Source: Micromonospora sp. WMMA1363 (lineage in GTDB: Bacteria; Actinomycetota; Actinomycetes; Mycobacteriales; Micromonosporaceae). From it: a stretch of DNA of 64,000 nucleotides. Each line of letters opens with the position of its first letter. Position 1 is the first letter of the stretch. Of the stretch, positions 39,286-49,085 are shown one piece after another. The stretch covers positions 496,001 to 560,000 of the forward strand of contig NZ_JAUALB010000001.1 of NCBI RefSeq assembly GCF_030345795.1. Reading direction: 5' to 3'. Below the pieces are notes generated by a model that was not told the origin of the DNA, did not search any database, and saw nothing but the letters and a program-made list of their open reading frames with translations. A program made the translations under genes and the position numbers.

Positions 39286-40545
39286 ATGGACGCCGCTGAG
39301 GCCCTCGCCCTGCTCATGTCGCCGGAGGGTCGGGTGGACCCCTATCCGACGTACGAGCGGCTGCGCGCCCACGGCCCGGTGACCCAGGTGGGGTCGGACC
39401 TCCACGTGGTCACCGGCTACGCCGAGGCCGACGCGATGCTCCGCGATCCCGCCTTCAGCGTGCTCGACGACGTGCTGCGCGACCGCTTCCTGCCCGGCTG
39501 GCGGGACAGCCCGGCGTTCGCCTCGATCTCCCGGTCGATGCTGCGTACCAACCCGCCCGATCACAGTCGGTTGCGCCGACTCGCGGCCGGGGCGTTCACC
39601 CCGCGGCGGATCGGGGCGATGCGTGCCGTGGTCACCGCGCAGGCGGACGCATTGGTCGACGTGATCGTCGAGCGCGCCCGCGCCGGTGAGCCGGTCGACT
39701 TCATGTCCGAGTTCGCGTACCCGCTACCGGTGGGGGTGATCTGCGCGCTGCTCGGCGTGCCCGCGGCCGACCGGCCGCTGTTCCGGCGCTGGGCCGGCGA
39801 TCTGACCGGCGTGCTGGAGCCGGAGATCACTGCCGAGGAGTTGGCCGTCGCCGACCGGGGCGCCGTCGAGCTAAGCGGCTACTTCGGCGAGTTGATCGCA
39901 GCCCGCCGCCGTGCGCCCACCGATGACCTGACCACCGCCCTGGTGCAGGTGCACGATGCCGACGGTGACCGGCTCTCCGGCGAGGAACTGCTGGCCAACC
40001 TGGTGGTCCTGCTGGTCGCCGGATTTGAGACCACCACCAACCTGCTCGGCAACGGGCTCGTCGTGCTGCTGGAGCACCCCCGCGAGGCCGACGCGCTGTG
40101 TGATCACCCCGAGTTCGCCCCGGCGTACGTCGACGAGTTGCTCCGGTTCGACTCCCCGGTGCAGCTCACCACGCGGCTCACCGGCACCGGCACGTCGTAC
40201 GACGGTGTCGACGTGCCGGCCGGGGGCTGGACGCTGCTGCTGCTCGGCGCGGCCAACCGGGACCCCCGGCGCTATCCGGAACCGGCACGCTTCGACCCGT
40301 GGCGCCCGCAGATCCACCCGCTGTCCTTCGGAGCGGGACCACACTACTGCCTGGGTGCCGGGCTGGCCCGCCTGGAGGCGCAGGTCGCCTTCCCACTGCT
40401 GCTGCGTCGGCTGCGCGGCCTCACGCTGGCCGGCGCGCCGCGCCGGCGGACCCGGCTGACCCTGCGCGGCTACGACACCCTCCCGGTCGCCGTCCCGGCC
40501 GCCGATCGCAGTGCGCCGGCCGGGACCAGCCCAGGCACTCCGTAG
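39286..40545 (+). CDS. Cytochrome P450
   Basis: The 419-residue soluble bacterial P450 has the I-helix oxygen-binding motif AGFETTTN, the ExxR motif in DELLR, and the haem loop FGAGPHYCLGAGLARLEA with the ligand Cys at residue 355. It would insert oxygen into an unknown substrate using a ferredoxin partner, not encoded nearby. The ATG follows GGGAGG by seven bases. The neighbours are housekeeping genes, so there is no evidence for a biosynthetic cluster. The start YPTYERLRAHGPV is typical of the CYP105/107-like group. Confidence 0.93.
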   Translation: MDAAEALALLMSPEGRVDPYPTYERLRAHGPVTQVGSDLHVVTGYAEADAMLRDPAFSVLDDVLRDRFLPGWRDSPAFASISRSMLRTNPPDHSRLRRLAAGAFTPRRIGAMRAVVTAQADALVDVIVERARAGEPVDFMSEFAYPLPVGVICALLGVPAADRPLFRRWAGDLTGVLEPEITAEELAVADRGAVELSGYFGELIAARRRAPTDDLTTALVQVHDADGDRLSGEELLANLVVLLVAGFETTTNLLGNGLVVLLEHPREADALCDHPEFAPAYVDELLRFDSPVQLTTRLTGTGTSYDGVDVPAGGWTLLLLGAANRDPRRYPEPARFDPWRPQIHPLSFGAGPHYCLGAGLARLEAQVAFPLLLRRLRGLTLAGAPRRRTRLTLRGYDTLPVAVPAADRSAPAGTSPGTP

Positions 40546-40590
40546 ACTGGTACGGCAGACCCGTCCCCAGCCACGAAGGAGCCACCCCGC

Positions 40591-41151
40591 GTGACCGTCC
40601 AGCCCATCCGTCTGTTCGGCGATCCGGTGTTGCGCACACCGGCCGATCCGGTGGTCGACTTCGACGTCGAGCTGCGCAAGCTTGTCGCCGACCTGACCGA
40701 CACGATGCGCGAGCAGAGCGGCGCCGGCCTCGCCGCGCCGCAGCTCGGCGTGGGGCTGCGGGTGTTCACCTTCGACGTCGACGACGTGGTCGGCCACCTG
40801 GTCAACCCGGTGCTGGAGTTTCCCGACGCCGAGGAGCAGGACGGCCCGGAGGGCTGCCTGTCCATTCCCGGACTCTACTTCGACACCAAGCGCCGGCAGA
40901 ACGTGATCGCCAAGGGCTTCAACGGCTACGGCGATCCGGTGCAGATCGTCGGCACCGGCCTGATGGCCCGGTGCGTTCAGCACGAGACCGATCACCTCGA
41001 CGGGGTGCTCTTCGTCGACCGGCTCGACCCGGCCGGCCGCAAGGAGGCGATGAAGGCGATCCGCCAGGCCGAGTGGTACGACCCCGCGGCTCCGCCCACG
41101 GTCAAGCTCAGCCCACACGCCGCCAGCAGCCCCTTCGGCCTTGGGAGGTGA
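40591..41151 (+). CDS. def: Peptide deformylase
   Basis: It removes the formyl group from nascent proteins, working with Fmt encoded next door. All three metal-site motifs are present: [20 protein letters not shown] and QHETDHLDG. The GTG start has AAGGAG upstream. A TAGACT box at 40543-40548, at the end of the P450 gene, could be its promoter. 186 residues. Confidence 0.95.
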   Translation: MTVQPIRLFGDPVLRTPADPVVDFDVELRKLVADLTDTMREQSGAGLAAPQLGVGLRVFTFDVDDVVGHLVNPVLEFPDAEEQDGPEGCLSIPGLYFDTKRRQNVIAKGFNGYGDPVQIVGTGLMARCVQHETDHLDGVLFVDRLDPAGRKEAMKAIRQAEWYDPAAPPTVKLSPHAASSPFGLGR

Positions 41152-41158
41152 CCGGCCG

Positions 41159-42082
41159 GTGCGTGTGATATTCGCCGGAACTCCGGCCGTCGCCGTCCCC
41201 GCCGTAGCGGCCGTGGCCGCCTCCCATGACCTCGTGGCCGTCGTCACCCGACCGGATGCCCCCGCCGGGCGCGGTCGTGGGCTGTCCCGCTCTCCGGTGG
41301 GCGCCTGGGCCGACGAGCACGACGTCGAGGTGCTCACCCCCGCCCGGCCGCGCGAACCCGAATTCCTCGACCGGCTGCGCGCGCTGGCGCCGGACTGCGT
41401 GCCCGTGGTCGCGTATGGCGCGTTGGTTCCACCGGTGGCACTGGCGGTCCCCCGGCACGGGTGGATCAATCTGCACTTCTCGCTGCTGCCCGCGTGGCGG
41501 GGCGCCGCGCCCGTGCAGCACGCCGTCCTGCACGGCGACGAGCTGACCGGAGCCAGCGTCTTCCAGCTGGAGGAGGGACTGGACACCGGGCCGGTGTACG
41601 GCACCCTCACCGACGAGATCCGTTCGACCGACACGTCGGGGGACCTGCTGGAAAGGCTCGCGCACTCCGGTGCGGGGCTGCTGGTCGCCGTCCTGGACGC
41701 GATCTCCGACGGCACCGCGCGGGCCGAGCCGCAGCCCGCCGACGGGGTGTCCCTGGCGCCGAAGCTCACCGTCGAGGACGCTCGGGTGCGCTGGACCGAC
41801 CCGGTGTTCGCGGTGGACCGGCGTATCCGCGCCTGCACTCCCGCCCCCGGGCCGTGGACCACCTTCCGCGACGAGCGGGTCAAGCTCGGCCCGGTCACGC
41901 CGGTCGCGAACGGCCCCGAGCTGAAGCCGGGCGAACTGCTGGCGGAGAAGTCCCGGGTACTGGCGGGCACCGCCACCACACCGGTGTGTCTCGGCGAGGT
42001 CCGGGCCGCGGGCAAGAAGGCCATGCCGGCGAGTGACTGGGCGCGCGGCGCCCGAGTGGCCACCGGGGAGGTCTTCGCGTGA
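41159..42082 (+). CDS. fmt: Methionyl-tRNA formyltransferase
   Basis: It formylates initiator Met-tRNA. The N-terminal formyltransferase domain shows [12 protein letters not shown], the catalytic Asn-His-Asp region ([20 protein letters not shown]) and [18 protein letters not shown]-terminal OB-like domain follows. The GTG at 41159 lies about nine bases after GGGAGGTG and gives 307 residues. The stop overlaps rsmB. Confidence 0.95.
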   Translation: MRVIFAGTPAVAVPAVAAVAASHDLVAVVTRPDAPAGRGRGLSRSPVGAWADEHDVEVLTPARPREPEFLDRLRALAPDCVPVVAYGALVPPVALAVPRHGWINLHFSLLPAWRGAAPVQHAVLHGDELTGASVFQLEEGLDTGPVYGTLTDEIRSTDTSGDLLERLAHSGAGLLVAVLDAISDGTARAEPQPADGVSLAPKLTVEDARVRWTDPVFAVDRRIRACTPAPGPWTTFRDERVKLGPVTPVANGPELKPGELLAEKSRVLAGTATTPVCLGEVRAAGKKAMPASDWARGARVATGEVFA

Positions 42083-43692
42083 CCGGCCCGGCCGATCGCT
42101 CCGACCGCCCGGACTCCTCGCCTGCACAGCGTCCCGAACCCGACCGAGCCGGCCGGTCGGACGCTGCCCGCCCCGGCGATCCTGGTTCCCCGTCGGCTCG
42201 GCGCCCCGGTCGCGCTCGCGCGGTCCGGGCCGGGTCCGGGCGGCCGGGCGCGATCCGCGGGGAGCAGCCGGCCGGCGCCGGCCGTACCGACCGTGGAGCC
42301 CGGGCTGGCGGCGTCCTCGCCGGCCGCCGGTCGGCCCCGGCCGACCGACCCCGGTACGCGGCCTACCAGGCGATTGAGGCGGTCAACCGGGACGACGCGT
42401 ACGCGAACCTGGTGCTCCCGGCGATCCTCCGCGACGCCGGGCTGACCGGCCGGGACGCCGCGTTCGTCACCGAGCTGACCTACGGCACGCTGCGCCACCT
42501 GGGCACGCTCGACGCGATCCTCACCGACGCCGCCGGCCGGGACGTGGCCCGCATCGATCCGCCGGTGCGTGACGCGCTGCGGCTCGGGGCGTACCAGCTA
42601 CTGCACACCCGCGTCCCCGCCCACGCCGCGGTCTCGTCGACCGTCGACCTGGTCCGGACCGTCGGTCCGGGGGCGACCGGATTCGCCAACGCGGTGCTGC
42701 GGGAGGTGGCCGGCCGGGACATCGACGAGTGGGTGACGAAGCTGGCCCCGCCGATGGAGACCGACCCGATCGGGCATCTGTCCCTCGCGTACAGCCATCC
42801 GCAGTGGATCGTCCGGGCCTTCGCCGAGGCACTCGGCGGCGACCTCGGCGAGACTACCCGGCTGCTCATCGAGGACAATGAACGCCCGCCGGTGCACCTG
42901 TGCGCCCGTCCCGGGCTGACCGACCCGGCGGCGCTGGCCGACGAGGTCGGCGGCGCACCGGGCGCCTTCTCCCCGTACGCGGTCTACCTCGGCGGTGGCG
43001 CGCCGGGCGACCTGCCGGCGCTCGCCGAGGGCCGGACCCACGTCCAGGACGAGGGCTCGCAGCTGGTGGCCGGCGCGCTCGCAGTGGCGCCGCTGGACGG
43101 CCCGGACGGGCGGTGGCTGGACCTGTGCGCCGGGCCGGGCGGGAAGTCTGGGCTGCTGGGCGCCATGGCCGCCGAGCGCGGCAGCCGACTGACCGCGGTC
43201 GAGGTGTCCGAGCACCGTGCCGGCCTCGTCGCGCGGGCCACCCGGGGCCTGCCGGTCACGGTGCTGAACACCGACGGCCGTGCCGTCGGCGCCGACCCGA
43301 AGCTCCCCGAGGAGCACTTCGACCGGGTGCTGGTCGACGCGCCCTGCACCGGCCTGGGGTCGCTGCGCCGGAGACCCGAGGCGCGTTGGCGGCGCCAGCC
43401 GTCGGACCTGCCGGCGCTGACTCGTCTGCAGCGGGAACTGCTCGTCGCGGCGTTGCGGGCGGTACGCCCCGGTGGCGTGGTCGCCTACGTCACCTGCTCG
43501 CCACATACCGTGGAGACACACGTGACGGTCACCGAGGCGGCTCGCCGGGCCGGCGTGCCGATCGACTTCGTTGATGCCCGCCCGCTGATGCCCGCTGGTA
43601 TGCCTGGGCTCGGCGACGGGCCGACGGTGCAGCTGTGGCCGCACCGCCACGGCACCGACGCCATGTTCCTCGCGGTGCTCCGCCGAACCTAG
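42079..43692 (+). CDS. rsmB: 16S rRNA m5C methyltransferase RsmB
   Basis: It methylates a 16S rRNA cytosine. After a low-complexity Pro/Arg/Ala extension of about 90 residues comes a NusB-like RNA-binding domain ([20 protein letters not shown]). The SAM-dependent domain contains [15 protein letters not shown] and the two catalytic motifs, DAPCTGLGS and [10 protein letters not shown]. The extension is unusual and may be disordered; an internal start nearer 42355 cannot be excluded. The GTG overlaps the fmt stop by four bases. 537 residues. Confidence 0.93.
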   Translation: MTGPADRSDRPDSSPAQRPEPDRAGRSDAARPGDPGSPSARRPGRARAVRAGSGRPGAIRGEQPAGAGRTDRGARAGGVLAGRRSAPADRPRYAAYQAIEAVNRDDAYANLVLPAILRDAGLTGRDAAFVTELTYGTLRHLGTLDAILTDAAGRDVARIDPPVRDALRLGAYQLLHTRVPAHAAVSSTVDLVRTVGPGATGFANAVLREVAGRDIDEWVTKLAPPMETDPIGHLSLAYSHPQWIVRAFAEALGGDLGETTRLLIEDNERPPVHLCARPGLTDPAALADEVGGAPGAFSPYAVYLGGGAPGDLPALAEGRTHVQDEGSQLVAGALAVAPLDGPDGRWLDLCAGPGGKSGLLGAMAAERGSRLTAVEVSEHRAGLVARATRGLPVTVLNTDGRAVGADPKLPEEHFDRVLVDAPCTGLGSLRRRPEARWRRQPSDLPALTRLQRELLVAALRAVRPGGVVAYVTCSPHTVETHVTVTEAARRAGVPIDFVDARPLMPAGMPGLGDGPTVQLWPHRHGTDAMFLAVLRRT

Positions 43693-43863
43693 GCTGCCCG
43701 CTGGCCTCGTCCGGCCGCGCCGAGGCGGGTCGGCGGGTCGGCGGGTCGTCCGGGTACCGGTGTCGCATCCGGGTGAACCGCCGACGCGCCGGTCGCCGTC
43801 CGGTTTCCGTGCGGGCCGCCGATTTCCTTGCGGGCCGGCGATGGTCCGCGGGACAAGGACCGG

Positions 43864-44760
43864 TCAGGTTGCCGGCAGACCCTGCGGGCCCACGCCGCGC
43901 ATGGAGCGGGTCAACTTCCGGTCGTCGCTCCACAGGAAACATCGCACGCCCCGGTCGCCCTCCTCCCACTCCCGCTCCGACGGCGGATAGAAGATCGACC
44001 CCGCCCGGTACGGCAGATCGCTGTTGTTGGGCACGTCGGCGAAGGCGGCGATGAGCCCCATGCAGCGCTGGTGGGCCCGCTGTTCGCCGCGGGTGAACTC
44101 CGCCCAGCTCATCTCGCGTTCCACATACACGCCGACGAACTCGGCCCGGTGCGGCTCGGTGCACAGCACGGGCGCCATGTAGTTGAGGTTGTCGTCGATC
44201 AACTTCGGGTCGAAGCAGCGGTGAACCAGCGTGGAGTCGCCGAGCATCGCCCCCCGCAGGCTGCCGGTGCGGTTGATCGGCCGGGTGTTGTCGATGCTGT
44301 CGGTTTCGCTGAGATCGCAGCGGAACCAGCGGGCGCCGGCCGCCCAGGCGGACACGGACGGCAGGGCGATGTTCAGCGTGAGCCGGGCGGAGTGCCAGTC
44401 GCCGCCGAGTATGTCGCGGACCCGCTGGTCGCAGTCGGCCCGGGCACCGCGCAGATCCGGCGAGCCCGGGTCAGGTCGGCGGGCCTTCGCCGCGACGGCG
44501 CCGTCGAAGGTCCCCACGTACATCGCCTCCGTCAGGTGGTTGCGGGCGCAGTCCACCGTTTCGTACGTGCTCGCCTGCACCACTGCGTTGATCCGCGGCA
44601 GGCAGACGGGCGCGGTCGGGACGAACAGCCGCGCCTCGGCGAGTGCGGGCCAGTCGTCGGTGAGGTCGCCGTCGGATCCGCCCGGCCGCACACAGCCGCT
44701 CAGTACGAGCGCGGCCGTGCCAACCAGCACCAGTGCCCTGAGAGGAAGCCACCGTCGCAT
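43864..44760 (-). CDS. Septum-formation-family lipoprotein
   Basis: The N-terminus is a lipoprotein signal ([22 protein letters not shown]), with the lipobox LSGC and the modified Cys about 22 residues in, so the protein is anchored outside the membrane. The 298-residue product has several cysteines and the pattern of the actinobacterial septum formation family ([43 protein letters not shown]). Its cell role is not established. It is convergent with rsmB and divergent from rpe. The 171-base gap after its end holds three tandem GGCGGGTC units near 43733. Confidence 0.8.
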   Translation of the reverse strand: MRRWLPLRALVLVGTAALVLSGCVRPGGSDGDLTDDWPALAEARLFVPTAPVCLPRINAVVQASTYETVDCARNHLTEAMYVGTFDGAVAAKARRPDPGSPDLRGARADCDQRVRDILGGDWHSARLTLNIALPSVSAWAAGARWFRCDLSETDSIDNTRPINRTGSLRGAMLGDSTLVHRCFDPKLIDDNLNYMAPVLCTEPHRAEFVGVYVEREMSWAEFTRGEQRAHQRCMGLIAAFADVPNNSDLPYRAGSIFYPPSEREWEEGDRGVRCFLWSDDRKLTRSMRGVGPQGLPAT

Positions 44761-45006
44761 CGTCCGCCCTTTCCGGGAGGCGGCGGTCGACCACCGGGAC
44801 CACCGGCCGGCGCGCCGCCGGTGGTCGTAGCGCCCACGTCGCCGTCTCTGATGGAGTGTTGCCGCCTTTCCGTCTTCCGGCCAGTCACGGATGACCCTTC
44901 GTCCCGTTTCACCGGCCGGGAATGGCCAATCCGCACTGCAGGTCACCACCGGGTCACAGGGTGTTCCGGTTGCTGCCGTGCCGTGGGCGGCTGGTGGCCG
45001 CGTTCG

Positions 45007-45012
45007 TACACT
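45007..45012 (+). promoter_or_regulatory. Putative -10 box of rpe (leaderless)
   Basis: TACACT stands six bases before the GTG start of rpe, with no ribosome binding site between. The 258-base divergent gap to the lipoprotein gene shows no other clear element. Confidence 0.4.
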
Positions 45013-45018
45013 GGCTCC

Positions 45019-45699
45019 GTGACCGTACCGCCGCCGATCGTCGCGCCGAGCATACTGGCCGCCGATTTCGCCCGCCTCGCCGACGAGGTCCGTGCCGTCG
45101 AAGATGCCGCCGACTGGCTGCACGTGGACGTCATGGACAACCACTTCGTGCCGAACCTGACCATCGGACTGCCGGTCGTGCAGAGTCTGCGGGGGGCTAC
45201 CACGATCCCCTTCGACGTGCACCTGATGATCGAGGATCCGCGGCGGTGGGCCCCGGGATACGCCGACGCCGGGGCGTACAACGTCACCTTCCACGCCGAG
45301 GCCTGCGACGATCCGGTGGCGCTGGCCAAGGACCTTCGGTCGGCCGGGGCGAAGGCCGGGCTGGCGATCGACCGGGATACCCCGATCGAGTCGTACCTGG
45401 AACTGCTGCCCAGCTTCGACACGCTGCTGATCATGACCATCAAGGCCGGCTTCGGCGGGCAGCGCTTCATCCCGCACCTGCTCGACAAGGTTCGCGCCGC
45501 GCGCCGCCACGTCGAGACCGGCCACCTGGACGTGCGGATCGAGGTCGACGGCGGGATCACCGCCGACACCATCGCACAGGCCGCCGAGGCCGGTGCCGAC
45601 GCCTTCGTCGCCGGCACCGCCGTCTACGGCGCGGACGATCCGGCCGAGGCTGTCCGGAAACTGCGGGCACGGGCGGAACACGCGGTCACCGGAGCCTGA
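45019..45699 (+). CDS. rpe: Ribulose-phosphate 3-epimerase
   Basis: It interconverts ribulose- and xylulose-5-phosphate in the pentose phosphate pathway. It is thereby linked to riboflavin synthesis, which uses ribulose-5-phosphate, in the operon that follows. The TIM barrel shows [44 protein letters not shown] and the phosphate loop [10 protein letters not shown]. The GTG at 45019 gives 226 residues, the normal size; the frame is open upstream but not coding. One base separates it from the next gene. Confidence 0.95.
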   Translation: MTVPPPIVAPSILAADFARLADEVRAVEDAADWLHVDVMDNHFVPNLTIGLPVVQSLRGATTIPFDVHLMIEDPRRWAPGYADAGAYNVTFHAEACDDPVALAKDLRSAGAKAGLAIDRDTPIESYLELLPSFDTLLIMTIKAGFGGQRFIPHLLDKVRAARRHVETGHLDVRIEVDGGITADTIAQAAEAGADAFVAGTAVYGADDPAEAVRKLRARAEHAVTGA

Positions 45700-45700
45700 C

Positions 45701-46681
45701 GTGGAGCCCGCCGGCGACCGACCGGACGTCATCCTCGTCGTCGACGACGACGAGGACATCGCGCGTTTCGTGGAGTTCAACCTTCGGTTGCACGGCTACG
45801 AGGTGATCCACGCCGGCGACGGCCAGGAGGCCCTGGAGGTGATCGAGCGTCAGCGTCCCGACCTCGCGGTAATCGATCTGATGATGCCGCGCGTCGATGG
45901 TCTGGAGTTGACCCGGCGGCTGCGTGCCGATCCGATGACCGCGGTCCTGCCGGTGATCATGCTGACCGCCAAGGGAATGACGGTGGACAAGGTGCACGGC
46001 CTCAGCGCTGGCGCCGACGACTATCTGGTGAAGCCCTTCGACACCGCGGAACTGGTGGCCCGGGTCAGCTCCACCCTGCGGCGCAACAAGGAGTTCCGCG
46101 AGGTCTCACCACTGACCGGTTTGCCCGGAAATAGCCGTATACGCCGGGAGATTGCCGACCGGGTTCGGGTCGGGTCGGACTACGCGGTCGGTTACATCGA
46201 CATCGACCGGTTCAAGAGCGTGAACGACCGGTACGGCTTCGTCCGGGGCGACGACTTCATCTCGGCGTTGGCCCGCAGCCTGCACCGGGCCGTGGTGTCG
46301 GTGGGCCTGCCGCCGGCTTTCCTGGGCCACGTCGGCGGCGACGACTTCGTCTTCGTCTGTACGCCGGAGCAGGTCCGGCCACTCACCTCGCGGGTCTCGA
46401 CCGACTTCGAGAAGGCCGCCGACGCGCTCTACGACACGTCCGACGCCGCCCGCGGCTACGTCGAGCTGAAGGACCGGCGGGGAAACCTACGCCGGGCCGC
46501 TCTGGTCACCCTCTCCATCGGCGTCTCCGTCTCGGACGCCGACAAACGCATCACCAGCCCCTTGGCGGCGATGACGATCGCCTCGGAGATGAAGTCGGTG
46601 GCCAAGAGCCAGCCCGGTTCGTACGTGGCGGTGGATCGACGGCGCGGCGTCGCCGACTCGGGCGATCGGCATGTGAAGTAG
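45701..46681 (+). CDS. Response regulator with a GGDEF-type domain (GGDDF variant)
   Basis: The receiver domain (residues 9-125) has the acidic pocket VVDDDEDI, the phospho-acceptor D59 in VIDLMMPRVDG and the Lys of DDYLVKPF. The GGDEF domain follows, with LTGLPGN, DIDRFKSVNDRYGFVRGDDF and the signature GGDDF at 212-216. The conservative Glu-to-Asp change makes diguanylate cyclase activity possible but not certain. No RxxD inhibitory site precedes it. BldD in the same window is a c-di-GMP receptor. GTG start one base after rpe; no partner histidine kinase is nearby. 326 residues. Confidence 0.85.
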   Translation: MEPAGDRPDVILVVDDDEDIARFVEFNLRLHGYEVIHAGDGQEALEVIERQRPDLAVIDLMMPRVDGLELTRRLRADPMTAVLPVIMLTAKGMTVDKVHGLSAGADDYLVKPFDTAELVARVSSTLRRNKEFREVSPLTGLPGNSRIRREIADRVRVGSDYAVGYIDIDRFKSVNDRYGFVRGDDFISALARSLHRAVVSVGLPPAFLGHVGGDDFVFVCTPEQVRPLTSRVSTDFEKAADALYDTSDAARGYVELKDRRGNLRRAALVTLSIGVSVSDADKRITSPLAAMTIASEMKSVAKSQPGSYVAVDRRRGVADSGDRHVK

Positions 46682-46737
46682 CTCGCGGGGTGGCGACAGG
46701 CCCCCCAGAGCGTGTAAGACTTTCGGTGTACCCACCA

Positions 46738-46909
46738 CGCGCTGGCGGGACTCGGTGTAATTCCGAACCGGCGGTGATCCACGGTGCGACCGTGGTAAGC
46801 CCGCGACCCGGGAGCGGTTCGTCCGCCCGGTGGACCTGGTGAGAATCCGGGGCCGACGGTTGGGTGTGGGCATGCCCGCAGCCAGACAGTCCGGATGGGA
46901 GACAGCGCG
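46738..46909 (+). promoter_or_regulatory. FMN riboswitch (RFN element)
   Basis: The aptamer is complete. P1 pairs CGCGCTG (46738-46744) with CAGCGCG (46903-46909). Conserved blocks include GGTGTAATTCC, AACCGGCGGT, GTAAGCCCGCGACCCGGGAG, GTGAGAATCCGGGGCCGACGG and AGTCCGGATGGGAGA. A TAAGAC -10-like box at 46715-46720 would start the leader. About 165 bases separate the aptamer from ribD, and these contain no gene; they presumably form the expression platform. FMN should switch off the rib genes. Confidence 0.95.
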
Positions 46910-47074
46910 CGGGACGGACGGGCCGTACCAGCACCGCCACCTCGGCGTGCCGTGTCGGCCCCCCGGGGTCGGCCGTGCCGTCTCCCGGATTCTCCGCCGC
47001 CGCACGCCCGCGGCCCGATGCCGTCGCTCCTGTCGCCGCCCGCGTGCCGATCGGGCGAGTGAGAGGGCAGGCGC

Positions 47075-48136
47075 ATGGCCGGCGTCTCGGTCGATGAGGC
47101 GATGCGTCGCGCGGTCGAACTCGCCGCGCGTGGTCTCGGCACCACCAGCCCCAACCCGGTCGTTGGCTGCGTGCTGCTCGACGCGGACGGCCAGATCGTG
47201 GGTGAGGGCTTCCATGTGTACGCCGGCGGTCCGCACGCCGAGATCGTCGCCCTCGCCCAGGCGGGGGAGCGCGCCCGTGGCGGTACCGCCGTGGTCACGC
47301 TGGAGCCGTGCGATCACACCGGTCGCACCGGCCCCTGTAGTACCGCGCTGGTGCAGGCCGGGGTCGCCCGGGTGGTCATCGCCGTGCCCGACCCGAACCC
47401 GGTCGCCGCCGGCGGCGCCGCCACCCTGCGCGCCGCCGGGGTCCAGGTGGACATCGGAGTAGGCACCAGCGAGGCCGAGGCCGGCAACGTCGCCTGGCTC
47501 ACCTCGATGCGCCGCGGCTGGCCGTACGTCATCTGGAAGTACGCCGCGACGCTCGACGGTCGGTCGGCGGCCGCGGACGGCACCAGCATGTGGATCACCT
47601 CCGAGGCGGCCCGGATGGACGTGCACGCGCTGCGCGGCACCGTCGACGCCGTGATCGTCGGAGTGGGCACCGTGCTCGCCGACGATCCCCGCCTCACCGC
47701 CCGGAACCTGCGCGACGGCAGTCTCGCCATCCGGCAGCCGCTGCGGGTGGTGGTCGACTCCGCTGGGCGTACCCCAGCGGGGGCTCGGGTCCGCGACGGG
47801 GCATCGCGCACCTGGGTTGCCACCGCGGCTGAGGTCGGCGCCGGCCCGGACGGTCGGGTCGACCTGCCGGCGCTGCTCGCCGCCCTGCACGGCCGCGGGG
47901 TCCGGGCGGTGCTGCTGGAGGGCGGGCCGCGCCTGGCCGGCGCGTTCCTCGCCGCCGGGCTGGTTGACAAGATCGTCGGCTACGTCGCGCCCGGGCTGCT
48001 GGGTGCGGGCCCGACCGCGCTGGTCGACGCGGGCGTGACGACGATCGCCGAGGCCATCGACTGCGAGTTCGTCGACGTTACGCAGATCGGTCCGGATCTG
48101 CGGATCACCGCGCTGCCCCAGAAGAGGGAGGGCTGA
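47075..48136 (+). CDS. ribD: Bifunctional diaminohydroxyphosphoribosylaminopyrimidine deaminase / reductase
   Basis: It carries out the second and third steps of riboflavin synthesis. The N-terminal deaminase domain has the zinc site (HAEIVAL and EPCDHTGRTGPC). The reductase domain begins near residue 150 (PYVIWKYAATLDGRSAAADG) and ends with VDVTQIGPDLRITALP. 353 residues. The ATG follows AGGGCAGG by a few bases. It is the first gene after the FMN riboswitch; one base separates it from ribE. Confidence 0.95.
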   Translation: MAGVSVDEAMRRAVELAARGLGTTSPNPVVGCVLLDADGQIVGEGFHVYAGGPHAEIVALAQAGERARGGTAVVTLEPCDHTGRTGPCSTALVQAGVARVVIAVPDPNPVAAGGAATLRAAGVQVDIGVGTSEAEAGNVAWLTSMRRGWPYVIWKYAATLDGRSAAADGTSMWITSEAARMDVHALRGTVDAVIVGVGTVLADDPRLTARNLRDGSLAIRQPLRVVVDSAGRTPAGARVRDGASRTWVATAAEVGAGPDGRVDLPALLAALHGRGVRAVLLEGGPRLAGAFLAAGLVDKIVGYVAPGLLGAGPTALVDAGVTTIAEAIDCEFVDVTQIGPDLRITALPQKREG

Positions 48137-48137
48137 C

Positions 48138-48827
48138 ATGTTCACCGGCATCGTCGAGGAGTTGGGCGAGGTCGTCCGGGTCACCGAGACCGCGGGGGAC
48201 TCCGCGCTGGTCGCGATCCGTGGCCCGCTGGTCACCTCCGACGCTCGCCACGGCGACTCGATCGCGGTCAACGGCGTCTGCCTGACGGTGGTGGAGGCCG
48301 TCGACGGGACCTTCACCGCCGATGTGATGGGGGAGACGCTGCGTCGCTCCGCGCTCGGCGCGCTCGGACCAGGCGACCCGGTCAACCTGGAGCGCGCCGC
48401 TGCCCTCGGCAGTCGCCTCGGCGGGCACCTGGTGCAGGGGCACGTCGACGGTGTCGGTGCCCTGCTGGGCCGGGAGCCCGCCGCCCAGTGGGAGACCGTG
48501 CGGTTCCGTCTGCCGGCGGCCCTCGCCCGGTACGTGGTGGAGAAGGGCTCGATCACCGTCGACGGGGTGTCGCTGACCGTCGCCGACGTCGGACCGGACT
48601 GGTTCTCGGTCGGCCTGATCCCGACCACGCTCAAGCTCACCACCCTCGGCGCCCGAGGGGTCGGCGACCCGGTCAACCTGGAGGTCGACGTGCTGGCCAA
48701 GTACGTCGAGCGCCTGCTCGGCCCGCACCTGCCGGCGGGCCGGCCGGCCGGCGACCAGCCCGGTGCCCTCGGGCTGCCCGGCAGCGGGGGACTGTCCGGC
48801 GCGACGAACGCGGGCGGGGCGGCCTGA
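48138..48827 (+). CDS. ribE: Riboflavin synthase, alpha chain
   Basis: It dismutates two lumazines to riboflavin. Two homologous lumazine-binding repeats are seen, each with a start such as FTGIVEELGEV or VEKGSITVDGVSLTVADV and a GDSIAVNGVCLTVV-type motif. A 25-residue Gly/Ala-rich tail follows the second repeat. 229 residues. The stop shares a base with the ATG of the next small ORF. Confidence 0.94.
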   Translation: MFTGIVEELGEVVRVTETAGDSALVAIRGPLVTSDARHGDSIAVNGVCLTVVEAVDGTFTADVMGETLRRSALGALGPGDPVNLERAAALGSRLGGHLVQGHVDGVGALLGREPAAQWETVRFRLPAALARYVVEKGSITVDGVSLTVADVGPDWFSVGLIPTTLKLTTLGARGVGDPVNLEVDVLAKYVERLLGPHLPAGRPAGDQPGALGLPGSGGLSGATNAGGAA

Positions 48828-49009
48828 TGGGCCCGCTCGGCTGGCTGCTCGACGCGCAGGCGAACGTCGCCGGCTCGCCCGTGCTGGTCCGCGAGGTCGC
48901 CGGCAGCGTGTTCGGCCTCGCCTCCGCCCTGCCACGCCGCCTGGTGGCGGACGTCGCGGCCAACCGCCCCGCCCCGATCCCACCGACCTACTCGGAGGCC
49001 GCCGCATGA
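48827..49009 (+). pseudogene. 60-residue remnant of a PnuC/RibM-type riboflavin transporter
   Basis: The small ORF (starting [20 protein letters not shown], then [17 protein letters not shown]) overlaps ribE by one base. Its first 35 residues look like the N-terminus of PnuC-family vitamin transporters (soluble start, then the first membrane helix), which occupy exactly this position between ribE and ribBA in related actinomycetes. After FGLASAL the sequence turns into a short polar tail instead of six more helices. I read this as an internal deletion leaving an in-frame stub that still bridges ribE to the following repeat. The transporter identity is inferred; the ORF itself is real. Confidence 0.5.
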
Positions 49010-49085
49010 GCGAGCGAAGCGCGCGAATCATCAGGCTCAGCCCGGAGGTGCCTCATGGCGGCACGAAGCGAAGTGGAGTGCCGGC
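49006..49085 (+). repeat. Second type of intergenic repeat, before ribBA
   Basis: About 80 bases of unusual sequence (ATGAGCGAGCGAAGCGCGCG, AATCATCAGGCTCAG, CATGGCGGCACGAAGCGAAG) start on the ATGA overlap at the end of the transporter remnant and run to the ribBA ATG. They contain short GCGAAGC-type internal repeats. The layout mirrors the junction repeats of the pyr and arg operons but the sequence is different. I recognise it only as the style of intergenic repeat common in this family. Confidence 0.5.

Noticed and set aside
39286..40545. P450 as a marker of a secondary-metabolite cluster
   Set aside because: Its neighbours are a kinase fusion, def, fmt and rsmB. No tailoring, carrier or core biosynthetic gene is near.
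39871..42498. 875-residue minus-strand ORF across the P450, def and fmt
   Set aside because: It is a shadow of three conserved genes, with Ser/Arg/Thr low-complexity translation.
45701..46681. Response regulator as half of a local two-component pair
   Set aside because: No histidine kinase gene is adjacent on either side, so the partner must be elsewhere.
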